Assembly: GCF_002563855.1 (NCBI RefSeq)
Contig: NZ_PDJQ01000001.1
Coordinates: forward strand, 1,984,001-2,048,000
Length of the DNA stretch: 64,000 nucleotides
DNA from: Tepidiforma thermophila
GTDB taxonomy: Bacteria; Chloroflexota; Dehalococcoidia; Tepidiformales; Tepidiformaceae
Direction: 5' to 3'
Shown: one piece after another, positions 26,962 through 37,166 of the stretch
Numbering within the stretch: the first letter of the stretch is position 1
Layout: every line of letters starts with the position of its first letter
Notes under the pieces: generated by a model
The model's input: only the letters and a program-made list of their open reading frames with translations
Databases searched by the model: none
What the model was told of the DNA's origin: nothing
Made by a program: the position numbers and the translations under genes

Positions 26962-27788
26962 GGCCGGCGGGGGAACTTGCTGAAGTCGGAGTAGGCCGGC
27001 TCGCGCTTTTCGAGGAAGGCGTTGCGTCCCTCCTTCGCCTCATCAGTCATGTAGAACAGCATGTTGGCATTGTGGGCGAGCTCGGTGATGCCGACCATGC
27101 CATCGAGTTCGGCGTTAAAGGCCGACTTCAGCATGCGGATGGCGATCGGGCTCATCTTCAGGATTTGCTTCGCCCAGCGGACACCTTCGGCCTCGAGGTC
27201 TTCGAGTGGGACCACCGCGTTGACGAGGCCCATCTCGAGCGCCTCGCGGGCGTCGTACTGGCGGCAGAGGTACCAGATTTCGCGCGCCTTCTTCTGGCCC
27301 ACGTTCCGGGCGAGCTGGATGGCGCCAAAGCCCCCGTCGAAGCTGCCGACCTTCGGGCCGGTTTGACCGAAGCGGGCGTTCTCGGCGGCGATGGTCAGGT
27401 CGCAGATAACGTGGAGCACATGCCCGCCACCGATCGCCCAGCCGGCGACGAGGGCGATGACCGGCTTCGGAATGGAGCGGATCAGCTTGTGGAGGTCCGT
27501 AACGTTCAGCCGCGGGACATTGTCTTCGCCAACGTACCCGCCGTGACCGCGGACGCGCTGGTCGCCGCCGGAGCAGAATGCCCGGCCGCCCTCGCCGGTA
27601 AAGAGGATAACGCCGACCTCGGGGTCCTCCCGGGCGCGTGAGAAGGCATCGATCAGCTCGAAGGTAGTTTTCGGCCGGAACGCGTTGTGGACCTCGGGCC
27701 GGTTGATGCTGATGCGCGCGATGCCTTCGGCGCGCTGGAAGATGATGTCGTCGTAGGTCTGGACCGTCTGCCACTGGATAGCGGTCAT
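26958..27788 (-). CDS. menB: 1,4-dihydroxy-2-naphthoyl-CoA synthase
   Basis: 276-residue crotonase-fold enzyme closing the second ring of the naphthoate. Seen: the oxyanion-hole segment [57 protein letters not shown], and a C-terminal [19 protein letters not shown], typical of MenB. The sequence GSFDGGFG is the MenB hallmark, separating it from general enoyl-CoA hydratases. Four-base overlaps with menH and menC. Confidence 0.96.
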   Translation of the reverse strand: MTAIQWQTVQTYDDIIFQRAEGIARISINRPEVHNAFRPKTTFELIDAFSRAREDPEVGVILFTGEGGRAFCSGGDQRVRGHGGYVGEDNVPRLNVTDLHKLIRSIPKPVIALVAGWAIGGGHVLHVICDLTIAAENARFGQTGPKVGSFDGGFGAIQLARNVGQKKAREIWYLCRQYDAREALEMGLVNAVVPLEDLEAEGVRWAKQILKMSPIAIRMLKSAFNAELDGMVGITELAHNANMLFYMTDEAKEGRNAFLEKREPAYSDFSKFPRRP

Positions 27789-28624
27789 GGAAGAGCCTCC
27801 GGGAGGTAATGCTGGCGAAGGAAGGTATCGACCGCGGTGAACACCGCATCGGGCGCCTCGAGCTGAGCCGCGTGCCCGGCGCCCGGGATAAGCCCTGCGC
27901 TGCCAGCCGGGGCCAGCGCGGCCATGGCGCGGGCGATGTCAGCGTACTTCGCGTCCAGTTCACCCGCGAGCGCGAGGAACGGAGCAGCAAGCGACCTCAG
28001 GGCGTCGTGGAAGGGCGGCTGTGCGCCGGTCCCCATCCCGCGCAGGCTGCCGGCGAGCCCGGCCGGGCGATTGGCCAGCCGCACCTGCCGCTGCGCGCGC
28101 AGGACCTCTGCCGGGAGGTGCGCCTGTGAGGCCCACAGCGGGAGCGACTCCCAGTAGTCGACAAACGCCTCCACACCTTCCCGCTCAATTCGGTCGGCGA
28201 GGGCTTCGTCGGCGCGGCGCCGTTCGGCTCGCTCGGGTTCGGTAGAGAGACCCGGCGAGGCCCCGATGGTCGCCAGGGCTGCGACGGTCTGCGGGTGGAG
28301 GCAGGCGACCGCGATCGCCGTGCGCCCGCCCATCGAATAGCCCAGCCATGCGCAGCGCTCGCGTCCGGTCGCAGCGCGGACAGCTGCAACGAGGTCCCGG
28401 GCTGCCTGCTCCATCCTGTAGTGCTCGAGGTCTGCCGGGGCATCGGACAGGCCATGCCCAACGATGTCGACGGCCACGCAGCAGTACCGCGCCCCGAGGA
28501 GCTCACCGAACCGGCCCCATGCCCGCGCGGAGCCGGTGAACCCGTGCAGCAGCACAACGGGCGGTCCGTCGCCCCAGGCCTCCACGTTCAGCGAGAAACC
28601 GGGCACGACTTCGTACCTCGTCAC
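27785..28624 (-). CDS. menH: SHCHC synthase (alpha/beta hydrolase)
   Basis: 279-residue alpha/beta-hydrolase; removes pyruvate from SEPHCHC. Nucleophile elbow [11 protein letters not shown], oxyanion region [27 protein letters not shown], the acid in [10 protein letters not shown] and the catalytic His in [15 protein letters not shown] 28624 overlaps the menD stop (GTGA), which sets the start; the longer upstream frame runs inside menD. Assignment as MenH rather than a generic hydrolase rests on position within the men operon. Confidence 0.9.
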   Translation of the reverse strand: MTRYEVVPGFSLNVEAWGDGPPVVLLHGFTGSARAWGRFGELLGARYCCVAVDIVGHGLSDAPADLEHYRMEQAARDLVAAVRAATGRERCAWLGYSMGGRTAIAVACLHPQTVAALATIGASPGLSTEPERAERRRADEALADRIEREGVEAFVDYWESLPLWASQAHLPAEVLRAQRQVRLANRPAGLAGSLRGMGTGAQPPFHDALRSLAAPFLALAGELDAKYADIARAMAALAPAGSAGLIPGAGHAAQLEAPDAVFTAVDTFLRQHYLPEALP

Positions 28625-30339
28625 CGGTTCACGACCTCCGCAGCAGCACGGGCGGCAGCAGTCCAGGCCCGCTGGTGCATCGCGACGTTGGCGCGGCGGT
28701 CGGTTCGCACTTCGACGACGAAGGGACCCGGGTTCCGAACCCAGCCCTCGACGGCTTCGCGGAACGCCGGCCACGATTCGGCGCGACAGAACGGCAGGTC
28801 GAACAGTGCCGCTGCCCTGCCAGGCTCGATGCCGGGCGGAGTTGCAAACCAGCGTTCGAAGGCGTCAGTGTGTGCCGCCTGGGGGAGGTAGTGGAAAATG
28901 CCGCCGCCATCGTTGTTGACGACGATGATGAGCAGCGGAAGACGGTGTTCCCGGGCCGCCCAGAGTGCGTTCAGGTCATGCAGGAACGAGACATCACCGA
29001 CCACGACCGCGGTGGGCACAGCAGCGGCCGCGGCGCCAGCCGCACTCGATATGACGCCGTCGATGCCGTTCGCCCCGCGGTTCGCGGCGATGTCGAGTGG
29101 CTCCCGCCGGAGTCCGAAGAAGTTATCCAGGTCGCGCACGGGCATGCTGTTGCCTGCAACCAGCGTCGCGCCTGGCGGGAGAAGGTCACGGAGTTCGGTG
29201 AATACTCGGCCCTCGAAGAGCTCGCACGGCTCGCGGCTGGCGGCATCGAGTGCGGCCCGCGCCGCGCGGTCAGCCTCCAGCCATCGTTCCCGCCACCCGG
29301 CCTCTGCCTGCGCCGGTACCGCAGCAAGCGCCTCCGCCGCGGCCGCCGGCGACGCCGTCAGCACGATGGACCCAGTTCCGTTCGGCTCGCGGTAGCCCCC
29401 GGGAAGGTCCACCAGAACGTGCACGGCGTCGGACCAGCCGCCCAGCAGCTGATTGAGCGCCTTCGAGGTCGGCGCCGCGCCAAACCGAAGCACGAAATCA
29501 GGTGTTGGGGACGGTACCGAGCGGAGCCATGCGTCGAAGGCGTCGAGCACCGGTGCCCCGTCCGGCACCCCCGCCCGCAGGCCGCTGAGGGGGTCGGCGA
29601 GGATCGGAGCGCCGAGTGTCTCGGCGAGGCGGAGGAGAGGCTCGGCGGGCAGTCCGCCGGTTTCCGGGCCGGCGATGATGAGCGGCCGGCGCGCCGCGCG
29701 GACTCGCTCAGCGACGTATTCGACCAGCCGCTCGGGAACGCCGAGTTGCGGAGCGGGGAGGTCGCCTGGGGTCGGCTCATACGGCGCCGGGTGGTCCGCC
29801 GGCGGTTCGACCAGCGGCTCGTCGAACGGGACGTTCACCTGGACCGGCCCGGGCAGCCCGGCAACCGACGCCTGCACGGCGCGGGTGCCTGCCGCCTGGA
29901 AGGCTGCCGCGGCTCCCGGCCCGGGCACCGGAAGATCGACGGACCAGCGCACATGGCGGCCGAACAGGTGAACCTGGTCGATCGTCTGGGCGGCGCCGAC
30001 CTCGCGGAGCCGCGGCGGCCGGTCTGCGGTGAGCGCGATGATCGGAACACGCGAGAGGTTGGCCTCGGCGACAGCCGGGAAGAGATTGGCGACGGCTGTG
30101 CCTGAGGTGCAGGCGATGGCAACCGGCCGCCCCGATTTCCGGGCTAAGCCAAGCGCAAAGAATCCGGCAGAACGCTCGTCAATCACCAGGTATGGGGTAA
30201 TCACGCACTGGTCAGCGAGGGCAAACACGAGCGGGGTGGACCGGCTGCCCGGCGTCACGACAGCGTGACGCACTCCCGAGGCAGCCAGGCCGCCGATAAG
30301 TGCCCGGGCCGCGGCGGTGTTCTCCCGGGCGACACTCAC
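28621..30339 (-). CDS. menD: SEPHCHC synthase (2-oxoglutarate decarboxylase)
   Basis: 572-residue thiamine diphosphate enzyme; joins isochorismate and 2-oxoglutarate. Segments: VTPGSRSTPLVFALAD, the PYR-domain KSGRPVAIACTSGTAVANLFPAVAEA, ALTADRPPRLREVGAAQTI, GNSMPVRDLDNFF and a ThDP/Mg2+ motif GDVSFLHDLNALWAA ... VVNNDGGGIFHYLPQ. Full length for MenD. Overlaps menF (ATGA) upstream and menH (GTGA) downstream. Confidence 0.96.
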   Translation of the reverse strand: MSVARENTAAARALIGGLAASGVRHAVVTPGSRSTPLVFALADQCVITPYLVIDERSAGFFALGLARKSGRPVAIACTSGTAVANLFPAVAEANLSRVPIIALTADRPPRLREVGAAQTIDQVHLFGRHVRWSVDLPVPGPGAAAAFQAAGTRAVQASVAGLPGPVQVNVPFDEPLVEPPADHPAPYEPTPGDLPAPQLGVPERLVEYVAERVRAARRPLIIAGPETGGLPAEPLLRLAETLGAPILADPLSGLRAGVPDGAPVLDAFDAWLRSVPSPTPDFVLRFGAAPTSKALNQLLGGWSDAVHVLVDLPGGYREPNGTGSIVLTASPAAAAEALAAVPAQAEAGWRERWLEADRAARAALDAASREPCELFEGRVFTELRDLLPPGATLVAGNSMPVRDLDNFFGLRREPLDIAANRGANGIDGVISSAAGAAAAAVPTAVVVGDVSFLHDLNALWAAREHRLPLLIIVVNNDGGGIFHYLPQAAHTDAFERWFATPPGIEPGRAAALFDLPFCRAESWPAFREAVEGWVRNPGPFVVEVRTDRRANVAMHQRAWTAAARAAAEVVNR

Positions 30340-31619
30340 CGGTGGATGACTCCTCGCAGTGCGTCGAATTTTGTCTCAATCTCCTCAAGCTCTGCCGCGG
30401 GCGCCGAGTCGGCCACGATGCCGGCGCCCGCGTAGAGGCGGGCGCGCCCGCCCCCGACCAGCGCCGTGCGGAGCCCGACAACGAACTCGCCGTTGCCCGA
30501 TGGGTCAACCCAGCCGACCGGCCCCGCATACCAGCCCCGGTCCATCCGCTCGAGCCGGCGGATGGCGTCGAGCGCGGCATCGCGCGGCCAGCCGCCGACG
30601 GCAGGCGTAGGGTGAAGTCGTCCGACCACGTCGAGCAGCGATGCCCCGGGGGCAAGGCTGGCCGCGATCGGGGTGTACAGGTGCTGGATATTGGCGAGCT
30701 TCATGACCGTCGGCTCACCGGGAATTTCGAGACCCCCGGCTAGCTCGCCGACCTCCTGGCGGATCGCCTCGACGACGAGCCGGTGCTCCCAGCGCTCCTT
30801 TTCGCTCGCGAGGAGTTCAGCTTCGAGCGCCGCGTCCTCGGCCGAGTCGCGGCCGCGGCGACGGGAACCGGCGAGCGACACGACCGAGAGGCGCCCATGC
30901 TGCACCTCAGCCAGCGGCTCCGGACTCGCGCCAAGCCAGGTCCACCCGCCCACCCGGATGCTGAAGATGCAGGTCGTGGGAAAGGCAGCGACCAGCCGCG
31001 CGATGATGTCGGCCGGGGCGGTGTGGCCGACCGGGATGACGCGAGAGCCCGCGAGGACGACCTTCTGGTAACGCCCGGCGCGGATCTCCGCGACCGCCTC
31101 AGCAATAGCGGAACCGAGATGCGCCCAGGTCTGCTCCTCGAGCGGAGCTGCCTCATCGATGAGCCCGGCGGGAAAGTCTCCCGCGCAGGCAACGCCGGAC
31201 CACTGGTGGCCCCGGCGGACGATGGTGATCGCGGGAAGGAGGATCTGCCATCCACCGAAGGCATCCCAGGCCGGGTCGCGGAGGGGGTTGCCGGGGTCGA
31301 AGCTGGCGGCGAGGAAGGCCATGGGGGCAAGCGCCCCGGCGGGACTCTCCCGGAGGCCGACGAGGAGCTCTTCGATGGCGGCCCGCGCCTCGCGGAGCCC
31401 TTCGCCACGGGCGCCAACCCTGCGCGTCGCAGTTCCGAGTCCGAAGACCTGCAAGCCGCGCGAAGGACGCTCCCATGTGACGGTTGCGTGTTCGCGCAGC
31501 CAGCGCTCGCCCCGCGTCCGGTACCATTCCACCGTGCCGGCCGACAGCGGAGTTGCAGAAATGGCCTCCGGAGCAGCGGTAAGGGAGGCAGTGGGCTGAC
31601 TCGTCGACGTCGCGATCAT
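30336..31619 (-). CDS. menF: Isochorismate synthase
   Basis: 427 residues of the chorismate-binding family; converts chorismate to isochorismate, the entry step to menaquinone. C-terminal catalytic half: GRYQKVVLAGSRVI, WTWLGASPEPLAEVQHGRLSVVSLAGSRRRG, KLANIQHLYTPI, VGRLHPTPAVGGWPRDAAL and GWYAGPVGWVDPSGNGEFVVGLRTAL. LHPTPAVGG and the 'SPE' segment are typical of MenF/EntC/DhbC. First gene of the menFDHBCE run; ATG 31619 lies 40 bases left of a strong hairpin. Confidence 0.95.
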   Translation of the reverse strand: MIATSTSQPTASLTAAPEAISATPLSAGTVEWYRTRGERWLREHATVTWERPSRGLQVFGLGTATRRVGARGEGLREARAAIEELLVGLRESPAGALAPMAFLAASFDPGNPLRDPAWDAFGGWQILLPAITIVRRGHQWSGVACAGDFPAGLIDEAAPLEEQTWAHLGSAIAEAVAEIRAGRYQKVVLAGSRVIPVGHTAPADIIARLVAAFPTTCIFSIRVGGWTWLGASPEPLAEVQHGRLSVVSLAGSRRRGRDSAEDAALEAELLASEKERWEHRLVVEAIRQEVGELAGGLEIPGEPTVMKLANIQHLYTPIAASLAPGASLLDVVGRLHPTPAVGGWPRDAALDAIRRLERMDRGWYAGPVGWVDPSGNGEFVVGLRTALVGGGRARLYAGAGIVADSAPAAELEEIETKFDALRGVIHR

Positions 31620-31659
31620 TGGACGTTGAGCTTCTTTCAGCGGGGTTAGACACAGGCTA

Positions 31660-31697
31660 CCGTGAGAGCTACCTACCGGCTGTAGGTGGGCTCACGG
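31660..31697. other. Long imperfect hairpin between pepN and menF
   Basis: CCGTGAG (31660-31666) pairs with CTCACGG (31691-31697), and an inner stem GCTACCTAC/GTAGGTGGG closes on a five-base loop, making roughly 15 pairs with one small internal loop. It lies in the 112-base gap between the pepN stop and the men operon start on the same strand, so it may end pepN transcription or sit in the menF leader. There is no T-run. Part of the motif (CCTAC..GCCGGTAG) recurs at the pepN stop codon. Confidence 0.5.
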
Positions 31698-31731
31698 CCT
31701 GCCCCGACCGCAGCATGACGGACCGCTCCGC

Positions 31732-34296
31732 CTACCTGCCGGTAGTACTGGCGGCAAACTCGCGGCAGCGGATTGCGCGCTCCATATCGTCAATAAACTC
31801 GCGGACGGTCCGGGAGAGGAGAACGTTCCCGCCGGCGGTCTCGAGCACGCGGCGGGCCCGCTCGACGATGTCCGGCTCGACCCGGTAAGCGGGAGCGAGG
31901 TTTCGGAAGAAGTCCACGGCAAACTCCTTGTCCCGGTCGCGGAAGACGCCGGGCAGCACCTCGAAGAACCGCTCGACGTACGGTTCGAGGATGGCGCGCT
32001 GGTGCCGCCAGTTGAAACCGGACATCGCGGCGCCGGTGAGGTAGAGCGAGCCGTACCCGTCGCCGAGAAACTTTTCCCAGGCTGCCGCCTTCACCGCGGG
32101 GTCGGGTACGGAGGTTTCGGCCCGGAGCCGCGCACGCACGCCGCGGTCCGAAGGGTCGCGCTGCGCTTCAGCTGCGACACGCTCGGTGGCGCCGGGGAGC
32201 GCGTATGCAACAGCCTTAACGGCGATTGACCAGCGCATTTCCTGGTCGAGCTCGACGCCGGGAATCGCTGCGGTGCCGTCGGCCAGGGCGGTGAGATAGG
32301 CGACATCGTCGGGAACCGCCGCCGCCCCGATAAGCGCCCGCGCCCAGATCTTCTTCAGGTCGCCGGCGGGCACCGATTCGAGCGCCGACTTCGCCGTCTC
32401 GAAGAAGCTGTGCGCCTCCGCCTCGATGCGGGGTTCTGGCACGTACCGGGAGATTGCGGCGAGCGCGTTCGCGGTGATGGTCTCGGCGAGTTCGGGGTGC
32501 CGTTCGGCGGGAGCAGCGGACCGTACGAGAGCGAGGTAGTCGAGCGAGGACAGCTGCCGGTCGCGGACCATGTTCCAGAGCGAAGCCCAGAGCTGAAGAC
32601 GAAGCAGGGTATCTTCGACCCGGCCGATGTTGGCCAGGATGTACCGAAGCGATTCCGGGTCGAGGGCGACCTTGCAGTAGCCGTGGTCGCCGTAGTTCGG
32701 GAAGACGAAGTTCGGGCGCGGCAGCCCGGCCGCCCCGGGCAGCTCAGCCTCCTCCCCGGAAATCGAAGCGGGGAGCACGGTGAGGTGGAGCCCGGCCTCC
32801 TCTTCGCGCACCAGCCCAACGTCGAGCCGATGCGGGCGGAGGTAGGGGTACTCCGGCGGTGCCGACTGGGTAAGCCAGAGGCGGCTCAGCCGGTCGCCGT
32901 CGGCGGTCCAGTGGGCGGCAATCGTGTTGAGCGACGGCGTTTCGAGCCAGAGACGGGCCCATTCCGCGAGCGAAACGCCGGCCCCGTGCTCCACTGCGGC
33001 GAGGAAGTCGACCAGCGTGGCGTTGCCGTAGGCGTGGCGGCGGAAGTATTCGCGCATCCCCTCGCGGAATCCTTCGAGCCCGACCGCGGCGACGAGCTGC
33101 TTCAGGACCGAGGCACCCTTGCCATAGGTAATGCCGTCGAAGTTGAGGAAGGTCTGGTCAGTGTCCTCGACATCGCCGGCGATGGGATGGGTCGTGACGA
33201 GCTGGTCCTGCCGGTAGGCCCAGTTCTTGATGGAGGAGGCGAAATCAAGCCAGCCGCTATCGAACTTCGTGGCCCGCTCCATGCAGAGGTACGCCATGTA
33301 GGTCGCGAAGCTTTCATTCAGCCAGAGGTCATCCCACCAGCGCATGGTGACCAGGTCGCCGAACCACATGTGCGCCATTTCGTGGAGGACCACCTCCGCC
33401 CGGGCGCGCCGCTGGTTCATCGTGGGCGGGTCGCGGAAGACCATGTACTCGTTGTGGGTGACACAGCCGACATTTTCCATCGCCCCGGAGTTGAACTCCG
33501 GAACGAAGACCTGGTCGTACTTGCCGAACGCGTACGGCACACCGAAGAAGTCGGCGTAGAAATCGAGCCCCTGCTTCGAAACTTCGAAAATCTCGTCGGC
33601 ATCCAGGTAGCGGGCGAGCGACTTCCGGCAGTAAAGGCCGAGGTCGATGTCGCCGTGACGGTCGCGAACCACGTGGTACGGCCCGGCAACGAGGGCGAAG
33701 AGGTAGGTCGAGAACGGCTTCGTGGGGAGGAAGCGCCAGCGGCGACGGCCATCGGGCGCGGCCTCGACCGCTTCTGGGGCGGTGTTGTGGATGAGTTCCC
33801 AGTCGGCCGGTGCTGTCACCTCAAGGCGGTAGGTGCCCTTGATGTCGGGCTGGTCGAACTGGGGGAAGAGGCGGTGGCTCTCGTACGGCTCGAAGTTCGT
33901 GTAGAGATACTCCTGGCCGTCTTCCGGGTCGACGAACTGGTGGAAGCCGTCGCCCTCGTGGTCGTAGTCGTTTTCGTAGACGACGTGGACCGTATTGGAG
34001 GCACCAAGTACATCTGCGGGCAGCCAGAGCCGGTAACCGTTCCACGTTGGGCTCGGGATGCGCCGTCCGTTCACCTCGAGCCGTTCGATGGTGCGGCCGC
34101 GGAAATCGAGGAAGAGGTCGCCCTCGCCCGAGAGGTCGAAGTTGAGCGTGGCGTCGCCGCGATAGGATGGTGCGCTGGAAGAGAGGTCGAGGCTGATGGT
34201 GTAGGCACAGGTACGGACGCGGGCGGCCCGCGCTTCAGCCTCAGCCCGGGTGAGGACGTCGCGCGGGGGTGTGGATTGCGTTTCTGTGCTGGACAT
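31732..34296 (-). CDS. pepN: M1 family aminopeptidase N
   Basis: 854-residue zinc aminopeptidase that removes N-terminal residues from peptides. The substrate-anchoring FNSGAMENVGCVTHNEY (about 268-284) and the zinc site VVLHEMAHMWFGDLVTMRWWDDLWLNESFATYMAY (HExxH near 304, third ligand Glu in NES) are intact. An N-terminal beta domain precedes them; a helical C-terminal ERAP1-like domain follows (LEPYVERFFEVLPG). The order matches actinobacterial/eukaryotic PepN of about 850 residues. No signal peptide, so cytoplasmic. GGAG precedes the ATG. Confidence 0.95.
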   Translation of the reverse strand: MSSTETQSTPPRDVLTRAEAEARAARVRTCAYTISLDLSSSAPSYRGDATLNFDLSGEGDLFLDFRGRTIERLEVNGRRIPSPTWNGYRLWLPADVLGASNTVHVVYENDYDHEGDGFHQFVDPEDGQEYLYTNFEPYESHRLFPQFDQPDIKGTYRLEVTAPADWELIHNTAPEAVEAAPDGRRRWRFLPTKPFSTYLFALVAGPYHVVRDRHGDIDLGLYCRKSLARYLDADEIFEVSKQGLDFYADFFGVPYAFGKYDQVFVPEFNSGAMENVGCVTHNEYMVFRDPPTMNQRRARAEVVLHEMAHMWFGDLVTMRWWDDLWLNESFATYMAYLCMERATKFDSGWLDFASSIKNWAYRQDQLVTTHPIAGDVEDTDQTFLNFDGITYGKGASVLKQLVAAVGLEGFREGMREYFRRHAYGNATLVDFLAAVEHGAGVSLAEWARLWLETPSLNTIAAHWTADGDRLSRLWLTQSAPPEYPYLRPHRLDVGLVREEEAGLHLTVLPASISGEEAELPGAAGLPRPNFVFPNYGDHGYCKVALDPESLRYILANIGRVEDTLLRLQLWASLWNMVRDRQLSSLDYLALVRSAAPAERHPELAETITANALAAISRYVPEPRIEAEAHSFFETAKSALESVPAGDLKKIWARALIGAAAVPDDVAYLTALADGTAAIPGVELDQEMRWSIAVKAVAYALPGATERVAAEAQRDPSDRGVRARLRAETSVPDPAVKAAAWEKFLGDGYGSLYLTGAAMSGFNWRHQRAILEPYVERFFEVLPGVFRDRDKEFAVDFFRNLAPAYRVEPDIVERARRVLETAGGNVLLSRTVREFIDDMERAIRCREFAASTTGR

Positions 34297-34439
34297 GGCA
34301 GCTCCGGTGCGGCCCGATGCCGCTCACATGTGGTGGCTGCAGGAAAGGGTAGTGCAACGCCACGTGGAAAGCCCCCCGGCCGCCAACAGCATTTGACCCG
34401 ATACGGTCCACCGGTTGTTGCCTGGCAGCGGGCTGTTCA

Positions 34440-34468
34440 GTGACCCATTTCGTGAACCGGGGTACAAT
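34440..34468 (+). promoter_or_regulatory. Sigma70-type promoter for the NTF2-like protein and ilvC
   Basis: GTGACC (34440-34445), a 17-base spacer and TACAAT (34463-34468, one mismatch to TATAAT). Transcription would start near 34475, giving a 27-base leader that contains AGGTGG before the ATG at 34502. One of the best promoters in the window. Confidence 0.65.
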
Positions 34469-34501
34469 CCGGCCGACCCCAGCGCAGGTGGCCGAGTTCC
34501 T

Positions 34502-35317
34502 ATGTCCCACATCCCCGCCGTCAACGCCCTGATTACCGCTATCAACTTCGACCGGTTCGCTGAAATTGAGGCGAGGCACCGGCCGGATGCGGTCTTCCAG
34601 TCGTTCCGCGGGCCGACCCTGCGCGACGCGGTCTCCATTGCCGACTGGCACCGCGAGTTCCTGCGAGATTACCAGGACTGCAACTATGCGGACCTCGAAT
34701 ACATTGAAGAGGGGAACACGGTCGCCGTCCGCGCCACCATCGAGGCAAAGGGGTACGACTGGCGCCCGTTCACCCAGCGCGTAATCGAAGTGTTCGAGTT
34801 CGAGGCCGAGGAAGACGAGGAGGTCGCCCGGCGACGGCTGTACGCGACCCTCCGGGACATCACGCTCGATAAGTCCGCGACGGCGGCGCTGAATGACGCG
34901 CTCGGGTATCGCGGCGGGAGCCCTTCCCAGACCCGCCAGGTGGTCAAGGCGTTCTACGATGCCCTCCTCGCCGGCGACCGCGAGGCTGCGGCGGCCCAGC
35001 TCTCCGCGAAAGCCACGGTTATCGATGGGGTGTACGGGGTTGCGACGGGCCCGGAAAACGTTCTCGGGCTCCTCGCGTCGGTCCCGATGCCGGCGTTCGG
35101 GAAGCTCCGGGTCACGAACCTGCTGGCCGGCGACCACATGGCGATGGTCGAGCTGGCGATCGACCCGGCGCGGCCGCGGTACGCGGACTGGGTCCGGCTC
35201 GTCGATGGCAAGATCCAGGTCATCGAGGGGTACGCAATGCTCCGCGAAATCGGCATCAATCCCTACGAAAACTACGCCCACGACCGACACCTGCGGCGTG
35301 TCATCATGCCCATTTAA
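34502..35317 (+). CDS. Tandem NTF2/SnoaL-like domain protein
   Basis: 271 residues that appear to hold two SnoaL-like cone-shaped domains. The first (about 1-130) has FDRFAEIEARHRPDAVFQSFRGP, a bulky cavity-type start, DWHREFLRDYQDCNYADLEYIEEGNTVAV. The second (about 145-271) starts VVKAFYDALLAGDREAAAAQL with TGPENVLGLLASVP. Such domains bind or isomerise small molecules or act as polyketide/steroid-type cyclases, but no catalytic dyad can be named here. It has its own promoter and lies 57 bases before ilvC, so the two may be cotranscribed. Confidence 0.65.
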   Translation: MSHIPAVNALITAINFDRFAEIEARHRPDAVFQSFRGPTLRDAVSIADWHREFLRDYQDCNYADLEYIEEGNTVAVRATIEAKGYDWRPFTQRVIEVFEFEAEEDEEVARRRLYATLRDITLDKSATAALNDALGYRGGSPSQTRQVVKAFYDALLAGDREAAAAQLSAKATVIDGVYGVATGPENVLGLLASVPMPAFGKLRVTNLLAGDHMAMVELAIDPARPRYADWVRLVDGKIQVIEGYAMLREIGINPYENYAHDRHLRRVIMPI

Positions 35318-36376
<1,059 letters not shown>

Positions 36377-36413
36377 CGCCCGGCCGGTCCCTACGCGCCC
36401 CGGAGGTGCCCCG

Positions 36414-37052
36414 GTGGAGTTGGATACGACTGCGCTGGTTGGGGTGCTCGACCGGGTGGGCGCGGTTGCGTTCGCTATCTCCGGGGTGCAGGCCGGCGTC
36501 CGCCGGAATTTCGACATCTTCGGCCTGTGGGTCATGGGGCTCGTCACCGCGACGGGCGGCGGCGTCATGCGCGACGTCATCCTCGACCGGCAGCCGCTCG
36601 TGCTCGCGCGCCCCGACTACCTCCTCTGGGCGACCGGCGGGGCAGTATTCGCCATGGCGCTGGCATGGCGGGGCCGGCCCTACCCGCGGGCAGTCGTGGC
36701 CATCGCGGAGACCGGCGGGCTCGGTGCATTTGCGGTCGCCGGGGCGCTGGCCGCCATCAACGCCGGCGAAGGCTGGAGCGGCGCGCTGCTCATGGCAATC
36801 CTCACGGCGACGGGCGGCGGCGTGATTCGCGACCTGCTCGCCGACCGCGTGCCGCTGGTCCTGCACAGCGAAGTCAATGCCACGGCTGCCGGCCTCGGCG
36901 GGCTCGCGACGTGGGCCGCGTACGACGTGTCCAGCAGCGCCGCCGCACTGCTTGGGCTCTCTGTTGCCGGGCTTGTCCGTGCCGGTGGTGTCGCCTTCAA
37001 TCTGCACCTGCCCCGGCCGCGGCATCCCGGTGCGCAGCGGCGTCCGCGGTGA
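36414..37052 (+). CDS. TRIC/UPF0126 family membrane protein (YicG/YadS-like)
   Basis: 212 residues with seven hydrophobic segments and the internal duplication of trimeric intracellular cation channels: each half has a Gly-rich TGGGVMRDVIL or TGGGVIRDLLAD motif (about 44 and 126). Bacterial members such as YicG/YadS have been reported to conduct K+ or to transport glycine. GTG start at 36414 with GGAGG upstream. Follows ilvC after 37 bases. Confidence 0.85.
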   Translation: MELDTTALVGVLDRVGAVAFAISGVQAGVRRNFDIFGLWVMGLVTATGGGVMRDVILDRQPLVLARPDYLLWATGGAVFAMALAWRGRPYPRAVVAIAETGGLGAFAVAGALAAINAGEGWSGALLMAILTATGGGVIRDLLADRVPLVLHSEVNATAAGLGGLATWAAYDVSSSAAALLGLSVAGLVRAGGVAFNLHLPRPRHPGAQRRPR

Positions 37053-37166
37053 CGCGGTTCCTTTTTGGAAGAGCGACGCGTAGGATGGTTATGAGAGCTT
37101 TCGGCGAACTTCATTGCGCCGGAGTTACACCCGTGTCATCTCGTATGACCGCGCTGGAGATAACGA

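Noticed and set aside
28625-28774. N-terminal extension of menH with a Cys-rich segment
   Set aside because: It lies inside menD and precedes the GTG overlapping the menD stop; the Cys-rich part is out-of-frame menD.
34320-34370. CACATGTG and CCACGTGG palindromes before pepN
   Set aside because: Short palindromes of 8 bases are frequent by chance here and no matching promoter was found.
32410-34443. A 677-codon plus-strand frame opposite pepN
   Set aside because: Antisense to an intact M1 aminopeptidase with all catalytic motifs; the composition is that of a codon-mirrored shadow.
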